A DNA stretch of 58,284 bases from Bacillota bacterium (GCA_021769295.1 JAETTD010000016.1:1-58284), one strand, 5' to 3'. Counted from the first letter of the stretch, positions 43,054 to 50,299 are shown. The notes: generated by a model not told the origin, from the sequence alone. Numbers and translations are program-made.

Positions 43054-43701
43054 TCATTCTTCTTCCACATTCATATTATCCCACGGTATGCATTCGTCCT
43101 CGGGCGGCCGGCCAATGTCGTTTTCCGGTTCTTTCTCCAACTCTTCCTGATAGAAATCCATCATTGATGTACTTTTTGTAGGCTCATCACTGACAGCTTT
43201 GCTGTCTCTCTGGTTCTTCCCCTGCCCGACTCCCTCCTCGAAAAGATTAGTATCTTCCGGGCTTATAGTGTAGAACAGTGCTGCTTTACCGCTCCACGGG
43301 AGGTAATATACATAATCACCGCGCCCCCACATGGTAATCTCCAGCGTGTCGTCTGCTATGGGAGCAGCAGTGAAATAATACTCTGACGCCATATGATTCT
43401 CCTGTACATCCGTTACCGGATTAGGGCTGTCAGACGTTCCACTGTCCGGGTACAAATAGTAGGTCCCTTTTTTCTTAAAGTATTTCCCATAAAAGTAGCC
43501 GCCGAGAGTCTGCATGGTAAATGTTCCATTATCATCGAAGGATACCGTCTCTATGTAGAAATATGTATTATAGCTTTTATAATAATCTCCTGCGAGGTCG
43601 TGCCTCCCTATTAAAAAATAAGTGCCAGCCGCTATAAGCAATGCTACTGTAGCAACAATGGCGATCCCTGCAAGGTTGTTCCTGAACGATGTGCGGCGCA
43701 T
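43054..43701 (-). CDS. Membrane-anchored protein with acidic tail
   Basis: A 215-aa protein. An N-terminal transmembrane anchor (LAGIAIVATVALLIAAGTYF) is followed by a beta-rich domain: YYKSYNTYFYIETVSFDDNG, FTMQTLGGYFYGKYFKKKGT. The last 50 residues are acidic (DFYQEELEKEPENDIGRPPE). That tail resembles linkers of both neighbouring lipoproteins. The start at 43701 follows GGAGGGGATAGAA. Function unknown. Confidence 0.65.
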   Translation of the reverse strand: MRRTSFRNNLAGIAIVATVALLIAAGTYFLIGRHDLAGDYYKSYNTYFYIETVSFDDNGTFTMQTLGGYFYGKYFKKKGTYYLYPDSGTSDSPNPVTDVQENHMASEYYFTAAPIADDTLEITMWGRGDYVYYLPWSGKAALFYTISPEDTNLFEEGVGQGKNQRDSKAVSDEPTKSTSMMDFYQEELEKEPENDIGRPPEDECIPWDNMNVEEE

Positions 43702-43767
43702 TTCTATCCCCTCCATTTGCGTTATCCGTTCCCGTAAGATGTAAATAGGTCAGTTCTTCGCATTATG

Positions 43768-44256
43768 TCACATTGCGGTTTTGGCTCCGCAGAATCGGCA
43801 GAACTTTGAACCGGCTTCCATCTGTTTTCCACAAAAAGTACAGTACATGGGCTGCGACTCTGCCTGTTGTGCCCGTTCGGGGCTTTTTATCGGCATATTC
43901 CCAGACTTATCACAACCGCAGCCACAGGTTCCCACATATCCGGCATTGATTTTTCCGCAATGTTGGCATCTCCAGCCTCCCGGCACCTGATCAACCTTCT
44001 CTTCATAGCCAAAACCTCTAAACACATAATCTTTTCCTACTACAGAACTGGTATCGTTAAAATAATATCCTGTATCATTAGTCATTCGTGGCATATCCTG
44101 TTTAGTTAGAGCTACGATCAGGGCTAAGAAGCCAAAGAAAAATCCCCACCAGAACCAGTTTTCCTGATACCCCTTATTTTCTATCACTTTGTTAACAACC
44201 ACACCCCATACGGTGCCATATATGCAGTAGCCTAATAAATCATAATTATTCCCCAC
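43768..44256 (-). CDS. Membrane protein with zinc ribbons
   Basis: A 162-aa protein. Residues 1-55 hold two hydrophobic segments (YCIYGTVWGVVVNKVI, WFWWGFFFGFLALIVAL). Then CQHCGKINAGYVGTCGCGCD, and at the C-terminus YCTFCGKQMEAGSKFCRFCG, zinc ribbons of the zinc-ribbon_2 kind common in Clostridia. Function unknown. It belongs to the leftward envelope series. Confidence 0.65.
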   Translation of the reverse strand: MGNNYDLLGYCIYGTVWGVVVNKVIENKGYQENWFWWGFFFGFLALIVALTKQDMPRMTNDTGYYFNDTSSVVGKDYVFRGFGYEEKVDQVPGGWRCQHCGKINAGYVGTCGCGCDKSGNMPIKSPERAQQAESQPMYCTFCGKQMEAGSKFCRFCGAKTAM

Positions 44257-44273
44257 ATCTTAACACGCTCCTT

Positions 44274-44495
44274 CTATTTTTCTTCCCGACGTTCCTTGAA
44301 TTTCTTTTGTATTGCATCGGCTGCTGAATCAACAGCATGGCTTGCTGCTTTTTCAAATGCCCTGATCAAAGCCCAGCCTAAGACGCTGACAGCCAGACCG
44401 GCAATAATCCCAAGGGCTGTATTAACCTTTATCGCAACAAGTAGCCCGGTAAAAACTCCAATGATAATTGCATTGGGTGCATATGTTCTTCTCAT
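44274..44495 (-). CDS. Small membrane protein
   Basis: A 73-aa protein with two hydrophobic segments (NAIIIGVFTGLLVAIKVN and LGIIAGLAVSVLGWALI) and a charged tail (QKKFKERREEK). First gene of the leftward envelope series, starting behind GGAGAAAACATT. Upstream, 240 bases away, lies the putative invertible segment at 44738-44909. Confidence 0.65.
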   Translation of the reverse strand: MRRTYAPNAIIIGVFTGLLVAIKVNTALGIIAGLAVSVLGWALIRAFEKAASHAVDSAADAIQKKFKERREEK

Positions 44496-44737
44496 AATGT
44501 TTTCTCCATTTCTGTTTATTTGGTGGTTTCCGTTATGAACAACGAAAAAATAAGCCCTTTTGCCAGCTTGTAATAAGTATTGACACTTTTGAATAACCGT
44601 TTATCGGTTTTATTCCCACCCCCTATTTTTCAAGTTTTAGTCTATAAACATCTTTTGATAATTTATGTTAATATGGCATATTCCCATACTGTATTTTGTG
44701 CGACAACAGGAATTAAACCCATAAACACAAGCAAGAT

Positions 44738-44909
44738 GTAACAGACTTGTTCTTATGTTACATTTTGTACAGATTTTTACAGAGAAGATTTCCACATAAA
44801 TGGTTTTATGGTCTATAAATACAAGAGAAATATCCTAAAACCATCCCATCACTTCTTGAAATCCATACCAAATAATGGTAAACTTGTAACCGAAGAACAA
44901 GAATGTTAC
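44738..44909. repeat. Inverted 24-bp recombination-site pair (putative invertible segment)
   Basis: GTAACAGACTTGTTCTTATG+TTAC at 44738-44761 and, in opposite orientation, GTAACCGAAGAACAAGAATG+TTAC at 44886-44909 agree at 20 of 24 positions when one is inverted. Each is an imperfect dyad (GTAAC ... GTTAC) around the shared centre AAGAACAAG, as tyrosine recombinase core sites are. They enclose 124 bases with an outward promoter and lie 67 bases from a tyrosine recombinase gene. Confidence 0.65.
44856..44884 (+). promoter_or_regulatory. Outward promoter inside the invertible segment
   Basis: TTGAAA (44856-44861), 17 bases, TAAACT (44879-44884), pointing right, ending one base before the right inverted repeat. 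As it stands it faces the recombinase gene; if inverted it would face the envelope gene at 44495. Confidence 0.55.
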
Positions 44910-44976
44910 CAACCCCCTTACCATGTATGCATTATACTTTAATGTATCACAAGGCCAAAGGGGGTAAATTTATATC

Positions 44977-45549
44977 ATGGCAGCAACAGAACCAATCAGG
45001 GATAAGAAACAATTCAAGGCACTGGCGGAGTATTTCCTGACAAAAGGAGAACTCCGTAACTATACGATGGTTGTTATGGATGCATATACACTGCTCAGGA
45101 TCAGCGACCTGTTACGTTTGAAGTGGTCAGATGTGTATGACGAAGAACGGCAGGAATTTCGTACCCGTATTTATGTTACAGAAAAGAAGACCGGAAAGAA
45201 ACGGGAGATACCACTGCACCCACACGTCCTGGGCGCGCTCCGCCAGTGCTATCCACACAGAAAAGGTGAATATATCTTTGCCAGCAACCGCAAAGAGGAC
45301 AAGGCCATCAGCCGGGTGCAGGCATGGCGGATTATCCACGCTGCAGTAACAGCACTCGGCATTATGGGAAAAATATCCTGCCACAGCTTAAGAAAGACCT
45401 GGGGCTACCATGCCTGGAAAGGCAACAAAGTATCTCCCGTTATCCTCATGGAGATTTACAATCACAGCGATTATGAAGTTACCCGGCGTTATCTGGGCGT
45501 AACGCAGGATGATAAGGACAAAGCGTATTTAGGGATGGAACTTTTATAA
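44977..45549 (+). CDS. Short tyrosine recombinase
   Basis: A 190-aa site-specific recombinase with only the catalytic domain: TLLRISDLLRLKWSDV with the first Arg, a lysine-bearing beta-turn (TEKKTGKKREIPL), HSLRKTWGYH (H-x-x-R), and NHSDYEVTRRYLGV with H and the Tyr nucleophile. The normal N-terminal SAM-like arm-binding domain is missing, as in small invertases/resolvases of phase-variation systems. It starts behind AAAGGGGGTAAATTTATATC. The neighbouring inverted 24-bp sites are its likely target. Confidence 0.88.
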   Translation: MAATEPIRDKKQFKALAEYFLTKGELRNYTMVVMDAYTLLRISDLLRLKWSDVYDEERQEFRTRIYVTEKKTGKKREIPLHPHVLGALRQCYPHRKGEYIFASNRKEDKAISRVQAWRIIHAAVTALGIMGKISCHSLRKTWGYHAWKGNKVSPVILMEIYNHSDYEVTRRYLGVTQDDKDKAYLGMELL

Positions 45550-45577
45550 ATACAGGAAACAGAAATCTATGAGAAAG

Positions 45578-45613
45578 AGCGTTCTGGTAGATATATGCCA
45601 GAACGCTGGTTTT
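45578..45613 (+). terminator. Intrinsic terminator
   Basis: AGCGTTCTGG-tagatatatg-CCAGAACGCT then GGTTTT, 29 bases after the recombinase stop. Cassette copy C starts immediately after it. Confidence 0.85.
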
Positions 45614-45614
45614 C

Positions 45615-45833
45615 GTGCGCAGCGGGTATGTTAATCTCACTGTTACTACTGGCACTTTGAGAACAACTGCCGGACATGCCGTTTACTGGTCATCTCGCGC
45701 AGTTTTTGATGCTGCGTGGGCATACAGTCTTTATTTTAATGCTAACGCAGTTTATCCATCACACGATCCTGGTGGACGATATAATGCTTTCCCCCTCCGC
45801 TGACTGAGTACTGTATTAGGGATGTGAGGAGAA
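45615..45833 (+). pseudogene. FISUMP-like variable cassette (copy C)
   Basis: Reads VRSGYVNLTVTTGTLRTTAG then HAVYWSSRAV ... AYSLYFNANAVYPSHDPGG ... FPLR and stops. It shares GTGCGCAGCGGG at the left edge and TTTCCCCCTCCGCTG..TGAGTACTGTATTAGGGATG at the right edge (two runs) with copy B, while the centre differs. It lacks start signals and directly follows a terminator, just as copy B does. Confidence 0.65.
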
Positions 45834-45844
45834 AAATATAAATG

Positions 45845-46081
45845 TCAAAAGATCGGCACCCCACCGCGGCAAAACCAGCGGAGGGGGAGACCGAAGGCAC
45901 GATAATCTGGACCACCTGAAGGATTAACGCCAGTACCATGGAAGTATAAACGATAACCGCTAGGAACAACTGTGCCGTTAGCAAGCACAGAGGTAGCATA
46001 TGATGACCATGCATATCCAACAAGACCAACTGTTCTAAATGTACTGTCAATATGAGTCAAGGCAATATGACCGCTGCGCAC
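45845..46081 (-). pseudogene. FISUMP-like variable cassette (copy D)
   Basis: On the opposite strand, tail to tail with copy C: VRSGHIALTHIDSTFRTVGL, VGYAWSSYATSV, YRLYFHGTGVNPSGGPDY and FGLPLRWF. GTGCGCAGCGG marks the left edge and CTCCCCCTCCGCTG the right. The open frame continues some 16 codons upstream, with a possible ATG at 46129 but no ribosome site. Confidence 0.62.
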
Positions 46082-46298
46082 GAAGATATCAATCTGTGGC
46101 ACAATTTGAATGCAATCAAGAAACACCATGCCCGTCCCATCATAACCACCAATATTACTCCGGAATCTTTGTATATTTTTACAGGCAAGAAAGACTTGTG
46201 TTTTGGGCAGTTCAGAGTGATAGATATAACATCGTAAAAGTAGGTTGTTCCGGGTAAATGAGCCCGGAACAGAGATTCAGGAAAGGATGGGATAAATA

Positions 46299-46793
46299 TT
46301 GAGCATGAGTACAATCGACAGGCTTTATAGTAGCTTAATCAATGATATAGACTATAAAGACCTGCCAGAAACGGAGAAAGCGAGAAACAAAGTCAAAGCC
46401 TGCATTATGGGTGGGTATCTAAGTAAGGATAGTGAAGAAGCCCGGAAGCAGTGGCTGGAGCTGGAGAAAATGATTGCGGATATAGCCTGCGTCAATGAGC
46501 ATCAGGGATTTATCTATGGGTTTAGACTGGCGATGGGATTATTTATTGGTAATGAGAGGCCTTATGGTCAAAGCCAGTTTGAGGAGCATATCCGCTCAGA
46601 ATATTCTACTTTGATGGTGAGTGACCTTGATAGAACCGACCAGGTGGTGGATGTTCTCAAAGAGCATATTCCCGAAAGCAGGCTGGAAGATGCGATAAAT
46701 ACCTTATGTGCCTGCGTTAACGATACCAAGTATGCCGTATTTGAGCAGGGATTCCTGCGTGGGATTGCGGTGGCCAGAGGGGATGGGATATAG
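46299..46793 (+). CDS. Hypothetical protein (DUF6809-like)
   Basis: A 162-164 aa helical protein: TIDRLYSSLINDIDYKDLPE, then KQWLELEKMIADIACVNEHQ and GFIYGFRLAMGLFIGN. The pattern of a small helical domain ending in FIYGFRLA(M)GL recalls DUF6809-type proteins of Clostridia; identity uncertain. The C-terminal half repeats a helical layout (YAVFEQGFLRGIAVARGDG). It starts at TTG (46299) or ATG (46305) behind GGAAAGGATGGG. Last gene of element 2 before its right end. Confidence 0.55.
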   Translation: MSMSTIDRLYSSLINDIDYKDLPETEKARNKVKACIMGGYLSKDSEEARKQWLELEKMIADIACVNEHQGFIYGFRLAMGLFIGNERPYGQSQFEEHIRSEYSTLMVSDLDRTDQVVDVLKEHIPESRLEDAINTLCACVNDTKYAVFEQGFLRGIAVARGDGI

Positions 46794-46932
46794 TCTATCC
46801 TCGCGCAGGTGCAATGCGGTGCAAATCATAAAAGTTGGGTGCAACGTGTAAAGTGGCTCCTTGATGTTCTATTTATCTATTACCGAGTTTATTAGCAATA
46901 TTATCACTCAATGGATTAAATTTATACCAGAA

Positions 46933-46968
46933 CCAGAAGAAACCCCTTTAAAATGGGGTTTCTTCTGG
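46933..46968. terminator. Perfect 14-bp inverted repeat near right end of element 2
   Basis: CCAGAAGAAACCCC (46933-46946), eight-base loop, GGGGTTTCTTCTGG (46955-46968). It may work as a bidirectional terminator that shields the element from host transcription; T/A tracts lie in the loop rather than after the stem. Confidence 0.65.
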
Positions 46969-46971
46969 GTT

Positions 46972-47011
46972 ACTTTGTATCAAACGTGACGTGCAAATAT
47001 GCCCGCTTCTT
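46972..47011. other. Right attachment site of element 2 (att2, right)
   Basis: CTTTGTATCA-AA-CGTGACGTGCAAA-TA then the TG core at 47000-47001, followed by the helicase codons for ..KVRSG. It mirrors the left site at 16761-16800. Together they restore AGCGGG-CA-GGTTCG (codons S G Q V R) in the helicase gene when the element is removed. Confidence 0.85.
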
Positions 47012-47590
47012 ACCTTTGCGAACAGCTCCGCTTTCCTTGTTTCCGTATTGGCATTATGGATAAATGCTATCTCATGTTCTGGCACTCCCTTCGCCATGAG
47101 CTTATCCCTGATGTCCTCATATACGTTGAATGTCCCATCTCCCTTCGGTGTGGATAAATCACAGAAGATTAGCTGCGCCGATTTCTGCTCTTTGGTCTGC
47201 TCCCAAATCTCAAACGCCTTCTCCACACAGGTTGTGGCTTTGGAGTTTTCTTCATCGGGAAGCATATCATTGATGAGCCGCTGGTCTAACGCTAACTTTC
47301 TTCCATCGTTGGTTATTTTTAACATATTGTCGATGTTCGGCTGCACTTTCCTGTCCCTGACCGCTTCCGCCCTGTCCGCAAGTGACTGAACCATGTCCTG
47401 CTGGTACTCGCTCGGTTTTAACACGATATTTTCATAGTCTGCTTCCGGCACAGGCAGCTTTAACATATCCGGCGTCTGAATGTCTGCGCTTTCCTTGAAT
47501 AATGCAATCAGCTCCGGCAGATTGAAGAACTTGGCAAACCTTGTTTTTGCCCGGTATCCAGTCCCCTCCGGCGCAAGCTCTATTGCGTTC
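47002..47590 (-). pseudogene. Upstream fragment of the split helicase gene
   Basis: Reads NAIELAPEGTGYRAKTRFAK, FFNLPELIALFKESADIQTP, DMLKLPVPEADYENIVLKPS ... VYEDIRDKLMAKGVPEHEIA and FIHNANTETRKAELFAKVRS, the segment of the SNF2-type helicase just before motif V. The left side is cut by element 2 (core 47000-47001), the right side by element 3 near 47590. No stop lies within it. The N-terminal part of the gene must be beyond the right edge of the window if still present. Confidence 0.9.
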
Positions 47591-47604
47591 CACTTATAGG
47601 TACT

Positions 47605-49227
47605 TTAGTCGATTTGACCTACGAATTTGTAATAGACAGTCAACTTCTGCTCTTTCACTCCGTTGACCATAACTGGGTTGTGTACTTCTATCTTTTCTAT
47701 CAGCGTATTCAGCACCGCCGCTGTCAGTTTCTTCATGCCTGCGCACTGTGCAAGGCTCTCCGTAAACTGCTCCGCATTGGCAATGGCTGCAGACTTCTCA
47801 CTATGCTGCCTTTCCAATTCTGACAGCTTTTCCTCATTTGCGTCCTGTTCCTGCTCGTAATGCGCTGACATCATGGTGAATTTCTTTTCCGACAGCTTCC
47901 CGCTGGTATAATCCTCGTACAGCCGGATATACATCTGGTCAAGTTCGGCGTTCCTCTTTTTGAGTTTGTCAATCTCCGCCTTTACCTTTTCTGACCGTTC
48001 TGCGCTGCTCTCGTTCATGCTCAGAAGTACGTTGTTTATGAATTTTTCCTTGTCTTTCATTGCCTTACTTGCGTGTCTGTCAATGTCCGCTTTGATAGCG
48101 TTCTCAATATCCCCTGCGCTGATGCGGTGTGCGGTACAGAAATTCGCTCCCTTTTTACGGTAAGTAGTGCATTGATAATATGTCTTGTCCAGCAAATCCC
48201 TGTCAGGGTTGCGGTTATCCGTGTGGATTAAGAGCGTCTGTCCGCAGTCAGGGCATTTCAAAAGTCCCCTGAAGATGTTCTCATAACCGGAAGTACATGG
48301 TTTGACTTTGGTGTGTCTGTCAATGATGTCCTGCACCGTCTGCCACACTTCTTTTGTAACAACCGCCTCATGCACATCTTCCAGTATCTCCCTGTCTGCC
48401 TGCTGGATATATCCCCTGCCTTTGCACTTGAATGTCGGTTTAGAGGTGCTATGCACATACATTCCACCTTTATAAACGGGATTTCGCAAAAGCCTTGTGA
48501 TGACCTCCTGTTTCCAGTCATACCAGTAATCATCGCCGCCCGTATCATGCTGTGAGAAAAACTCCTGCTTGTAATAGCTCGGCTTTGGTATCTTCCTCTC
48601 ATAAAGCACTTTCCCGATACGGTTCGTCCCATATCCCTCCAAAGCAAGGCTAAACAGCAGTCTGACCGTTGGGGCAGTCGTTTCATCAACAATTAAGTGG
48701 TTTTTGTCCTGCGGGTCTTTCCTGTAACCGAATGGTGCGGTTGTCCCCATGAATTTGCCTTCCAATGCCCGTATGTGCTTTCCACTCTTAACCTTTTTGG
48801 AAATATCCCTTGAATAAAATTCATTCAGAATATTCTTAAAAGGGGTGATGTCAAGCCCACCGCTCTGCTCGGAATCAACACCGTCATTGACTGCGATATA
48901 GCGTACATGGTGTTGTGGGAAAAATACCTCAATGTATGCGCCGCTTTCAAGATAGTTCCTGCCAAGTCGGGAAAGGTCTTTTGTGATGACTGTATCTATC
49001 TTCCCGTCCTCAATATCGGCTATCATTCTCTGAAAACTCGGTCTTTGAAAATTTGTTCCTGAATAACCATCGTCCACATAGAAAGAATACGCGATTTTTC
49101 CCATTTCCCTTGCAAATTTTTCAAGGATAGCTTTCTGACTTTGGATACTCATGCTGTCCCCGACATTCCCATCGTCCTGTGACAGTCTGCAATATAAAGC
49201 TGTAATTTTTGTTCCGTTCCCTTTCAT
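47605..49227 (-). CDS. Large serine recombinase of element 3
   Basis: A 540-aa large serine recombinase: YCRLSQDDGNVGDSMSIQSQ with the serine nucleophile, DDGYSGTNFQRPSF, TKDLSRLGRNYLESGAY, the recombinase domain, zinc ribbon (CPDCGQTL ... CTTYRKKGANFC), and a coiled coil (about 400-480). Similar throughout to the recombinase at 410-2044, and also placed at the very left end of its element; the stop codon is within about 20 bases of the junction with the helicase fragment. Presumably it inserted element 3. Confidence 0.95.
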   Translation of the reverse strand: MKGNGTKITALYCRLSQDDGNVGDSMSIQSQKAILEKFAREMGKIAYSFYVDDGYSGTNFQRPSFQRMIADIEDGKIDTVITKDLSRLGRNYLESGAYIEVFFPQHHVRYIAVNDGVDSEQSGGLDITPFKNILNEFYSRDISKKVKSGKHIRALEGKFMGTTAPFGYRKDPQDKNHLIVDETTAPTVRLLFSLALEGYGTNRIGKVLYERKIPKPSYYKQEFFSQHDTGGDDYWYDWKQEVITRLLRNPVYKGGMYVHSTSKPTFKCKGRGYIQQADREILEDVHEAVVTKEVWQTVQDIIDRHTKVKPCTSGYENIFRGLLKCPDCGQTLLIHTDNRNPDRDLLDKTYYQCTTYRKKGANFCTAHRISAGDIENAIKADIDRHASKAMKDKEKFINNVLLSMNESSAERSEKVKAEIDKLKKRNAELDQMYIRLYEDYTSGKLSEKKFTMMSAHYEQEQDANEEKLSELERQHSEKSAAIANAEQFTESLAQCAGMKKLTAAVLNTLIEKIEVHNPVMVNGVKEQKLTVYYKFVGQID

Positions 49228-49262
49228 CTTCCTACCTCCATAAAAGGGCGGAACACACTATT

Positions 49263-49328
49263 AAACGAGATTTAGCACTTCCCAGCGAAACGCCCTCTGG
49301 CGTGAGCTGCTGGAAGTACTTCTCGTTT
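49263..49328 (-). promoter_or_regulatory. Long leader hairpin before serine recombinase
   Basis: Outer arms AAACGAGA / TCTCGTTT, then ACTTCCCAGC pairing with GCTGCTGGAAGT and an inner ACGCC / GGCGT stem. It lies between the 54-aa gene stop and the recombinase start, and may limit recombinase expression. Confidence 0.55.
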
Positions 49329-49353
49329 TATTATAGCATGACCGCCCCCAAAA

Positions 49354-49518
49354 TTAAACCGTTTTTGCCAAGATTTCAGTAATATTTTCTTTGACTGTTT
49401 CTTCATTGATTTGGCGGAAAGCGTCTTCCATGCTCTGACCGCCGAGATAGACACGCTCCACAACAATCCTTGTCGGCTTTTCCCGTTTTTCTTTCCTGAC
49501 TTTTTTCTTATTTACCAT
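49354..49518 (-). CDS. Small basic protein paired with serine recombinase (element 3)
   Basis: A 54-aa protein MVNKKKVRKEKREKPTRIVV then ERVYLGGQSMEDAFRQINEE. It matches the 56-aa protein at 2157-2327 in its centre and position. It starts behind GGGAGGAAACGA. The C-terminal half is helical. A recombination or regulatory accessory is a guess from neighbourhood. Confidence 0.7.
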   Translation of the reverse strand: MVNKKKVRKEKREKPTRIVVERVYLGGQSMEDAFRQINEETVKENITEILAKTV

Positions 49519-49544
49519 TCGTTTCCTCCCTTCAAACACAAAAA

Positions 49545-49580
49545 AGGACGGCTACAAACTGTTACGTTCATAACCGCCCT
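49545..49580 (-). promoter_or_regulatory. Hairpin upstream of the 54-aa gene
   Basis: AGGACGG ... CCGCCCT arms, followed on the plus strand by ACGCTGT, the same arrangement as the hairpin at 4174-4232 (TTGCCCT then ACGCTGT). This suggests a shared regulatory structure of this element family. Confidence 0.5.
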
Positions 49581-49950
49581 CACGCTGTTTTGGTACACAA
49601 AAAAAATTACAAATTCCCTGTCATTTTCTCCCATTCCTTAATTAGATAAATTACATACAAGTGGCAGGTCATTACGCTGCCCACATCGGTATCGCACCGT
49701 CATTATATGACTGAATTTTAATCAAAAAATTCAGAAGTATCATTATCACGGATATGCTTCATCGCCCCGCACAACTGCTGTGCATTTTGTCAGGTTTTTA
49801 TCGCTCAATGCCTTTGCTTCAATAGATGATTTCTATTCCCTCACGTTCACTCTGAAAACAAATCAGAGCAGGCATATCGTGGCGCACCTACATAGTGGCT
49901 ACACATATCCTTACGTCCTGTATGTATTGCAATATTCAGTTTTAATTTGG
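49581..49950. other. Gap without supported gene
   Basis: 370 AT-rich bases. I see no gene with a ribosome site and no clear motif. Short plus-strand frames look accidental. Confidence 0.5.
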
Positions 49951-50299
49951 CTACAATTCCAACTTATATGCTCCGTACTTTCGCAGGACACGTTCGAGAA
50001 TTTTTTTATCCTCCCCCTCTGCCGCATCATACATTCCTTTGAGCCTTTCCTGCTCTAAGGGAGTGAGTGTGTTATTGTATGGTTTGTAACTGTCCATGAT
50101 AAAAATGCCGCCGCACGCCCCCTGTTTTGTATATATGGGATAACCATATGTGAGAGCCGAAACGTCATTCAATATCTGTGCGCAATGTAAGCTCCGCTTA
50201 CATCGTAACGCCAAATTCCTGTGCCAGTTCTCCGGCTGTAACATGACCGCTGACCACAAGAATACTGATAATCTCCAATCTGCGGTCTGCGGCAGTCAT
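49951..50299 (-). pseudogene. Frame-shifted HTH regulator
   Basis: Starts well (AAGGAGGGAGTGATA then ATG) as MTAADRRLEIISILVVSGHV, TAGELAQEFGVT, a DeoR-like winged HTH, then runs into TAA. Sense continues in another frame: LTYGYPIYTKQGACGGIFIM, DSYKPYNNTLTPLEQERLKG to the end. This matches a common about 110-aa Firmicutes HTH protein. An extra stretch in the recognition helix region (near 50185-50215) breaks the frame, so the gene is inactive. Confidence 0.75.

Noticed and set aside
20949-46081. A complete diversity-generating retroelement
   Set aside because: The cassettes look like variable repeats, but no reverse transcriptase, accessory gene or template repeat is present, and differences also fall on third codon positions, not only where adenines would be expected.
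46800-46850. GGTGCAA triplet as iterons
   Set aside because: Three copies (about 46807, 46817 and 46837) at unequal spacing and without flanking conservation; too short to support.
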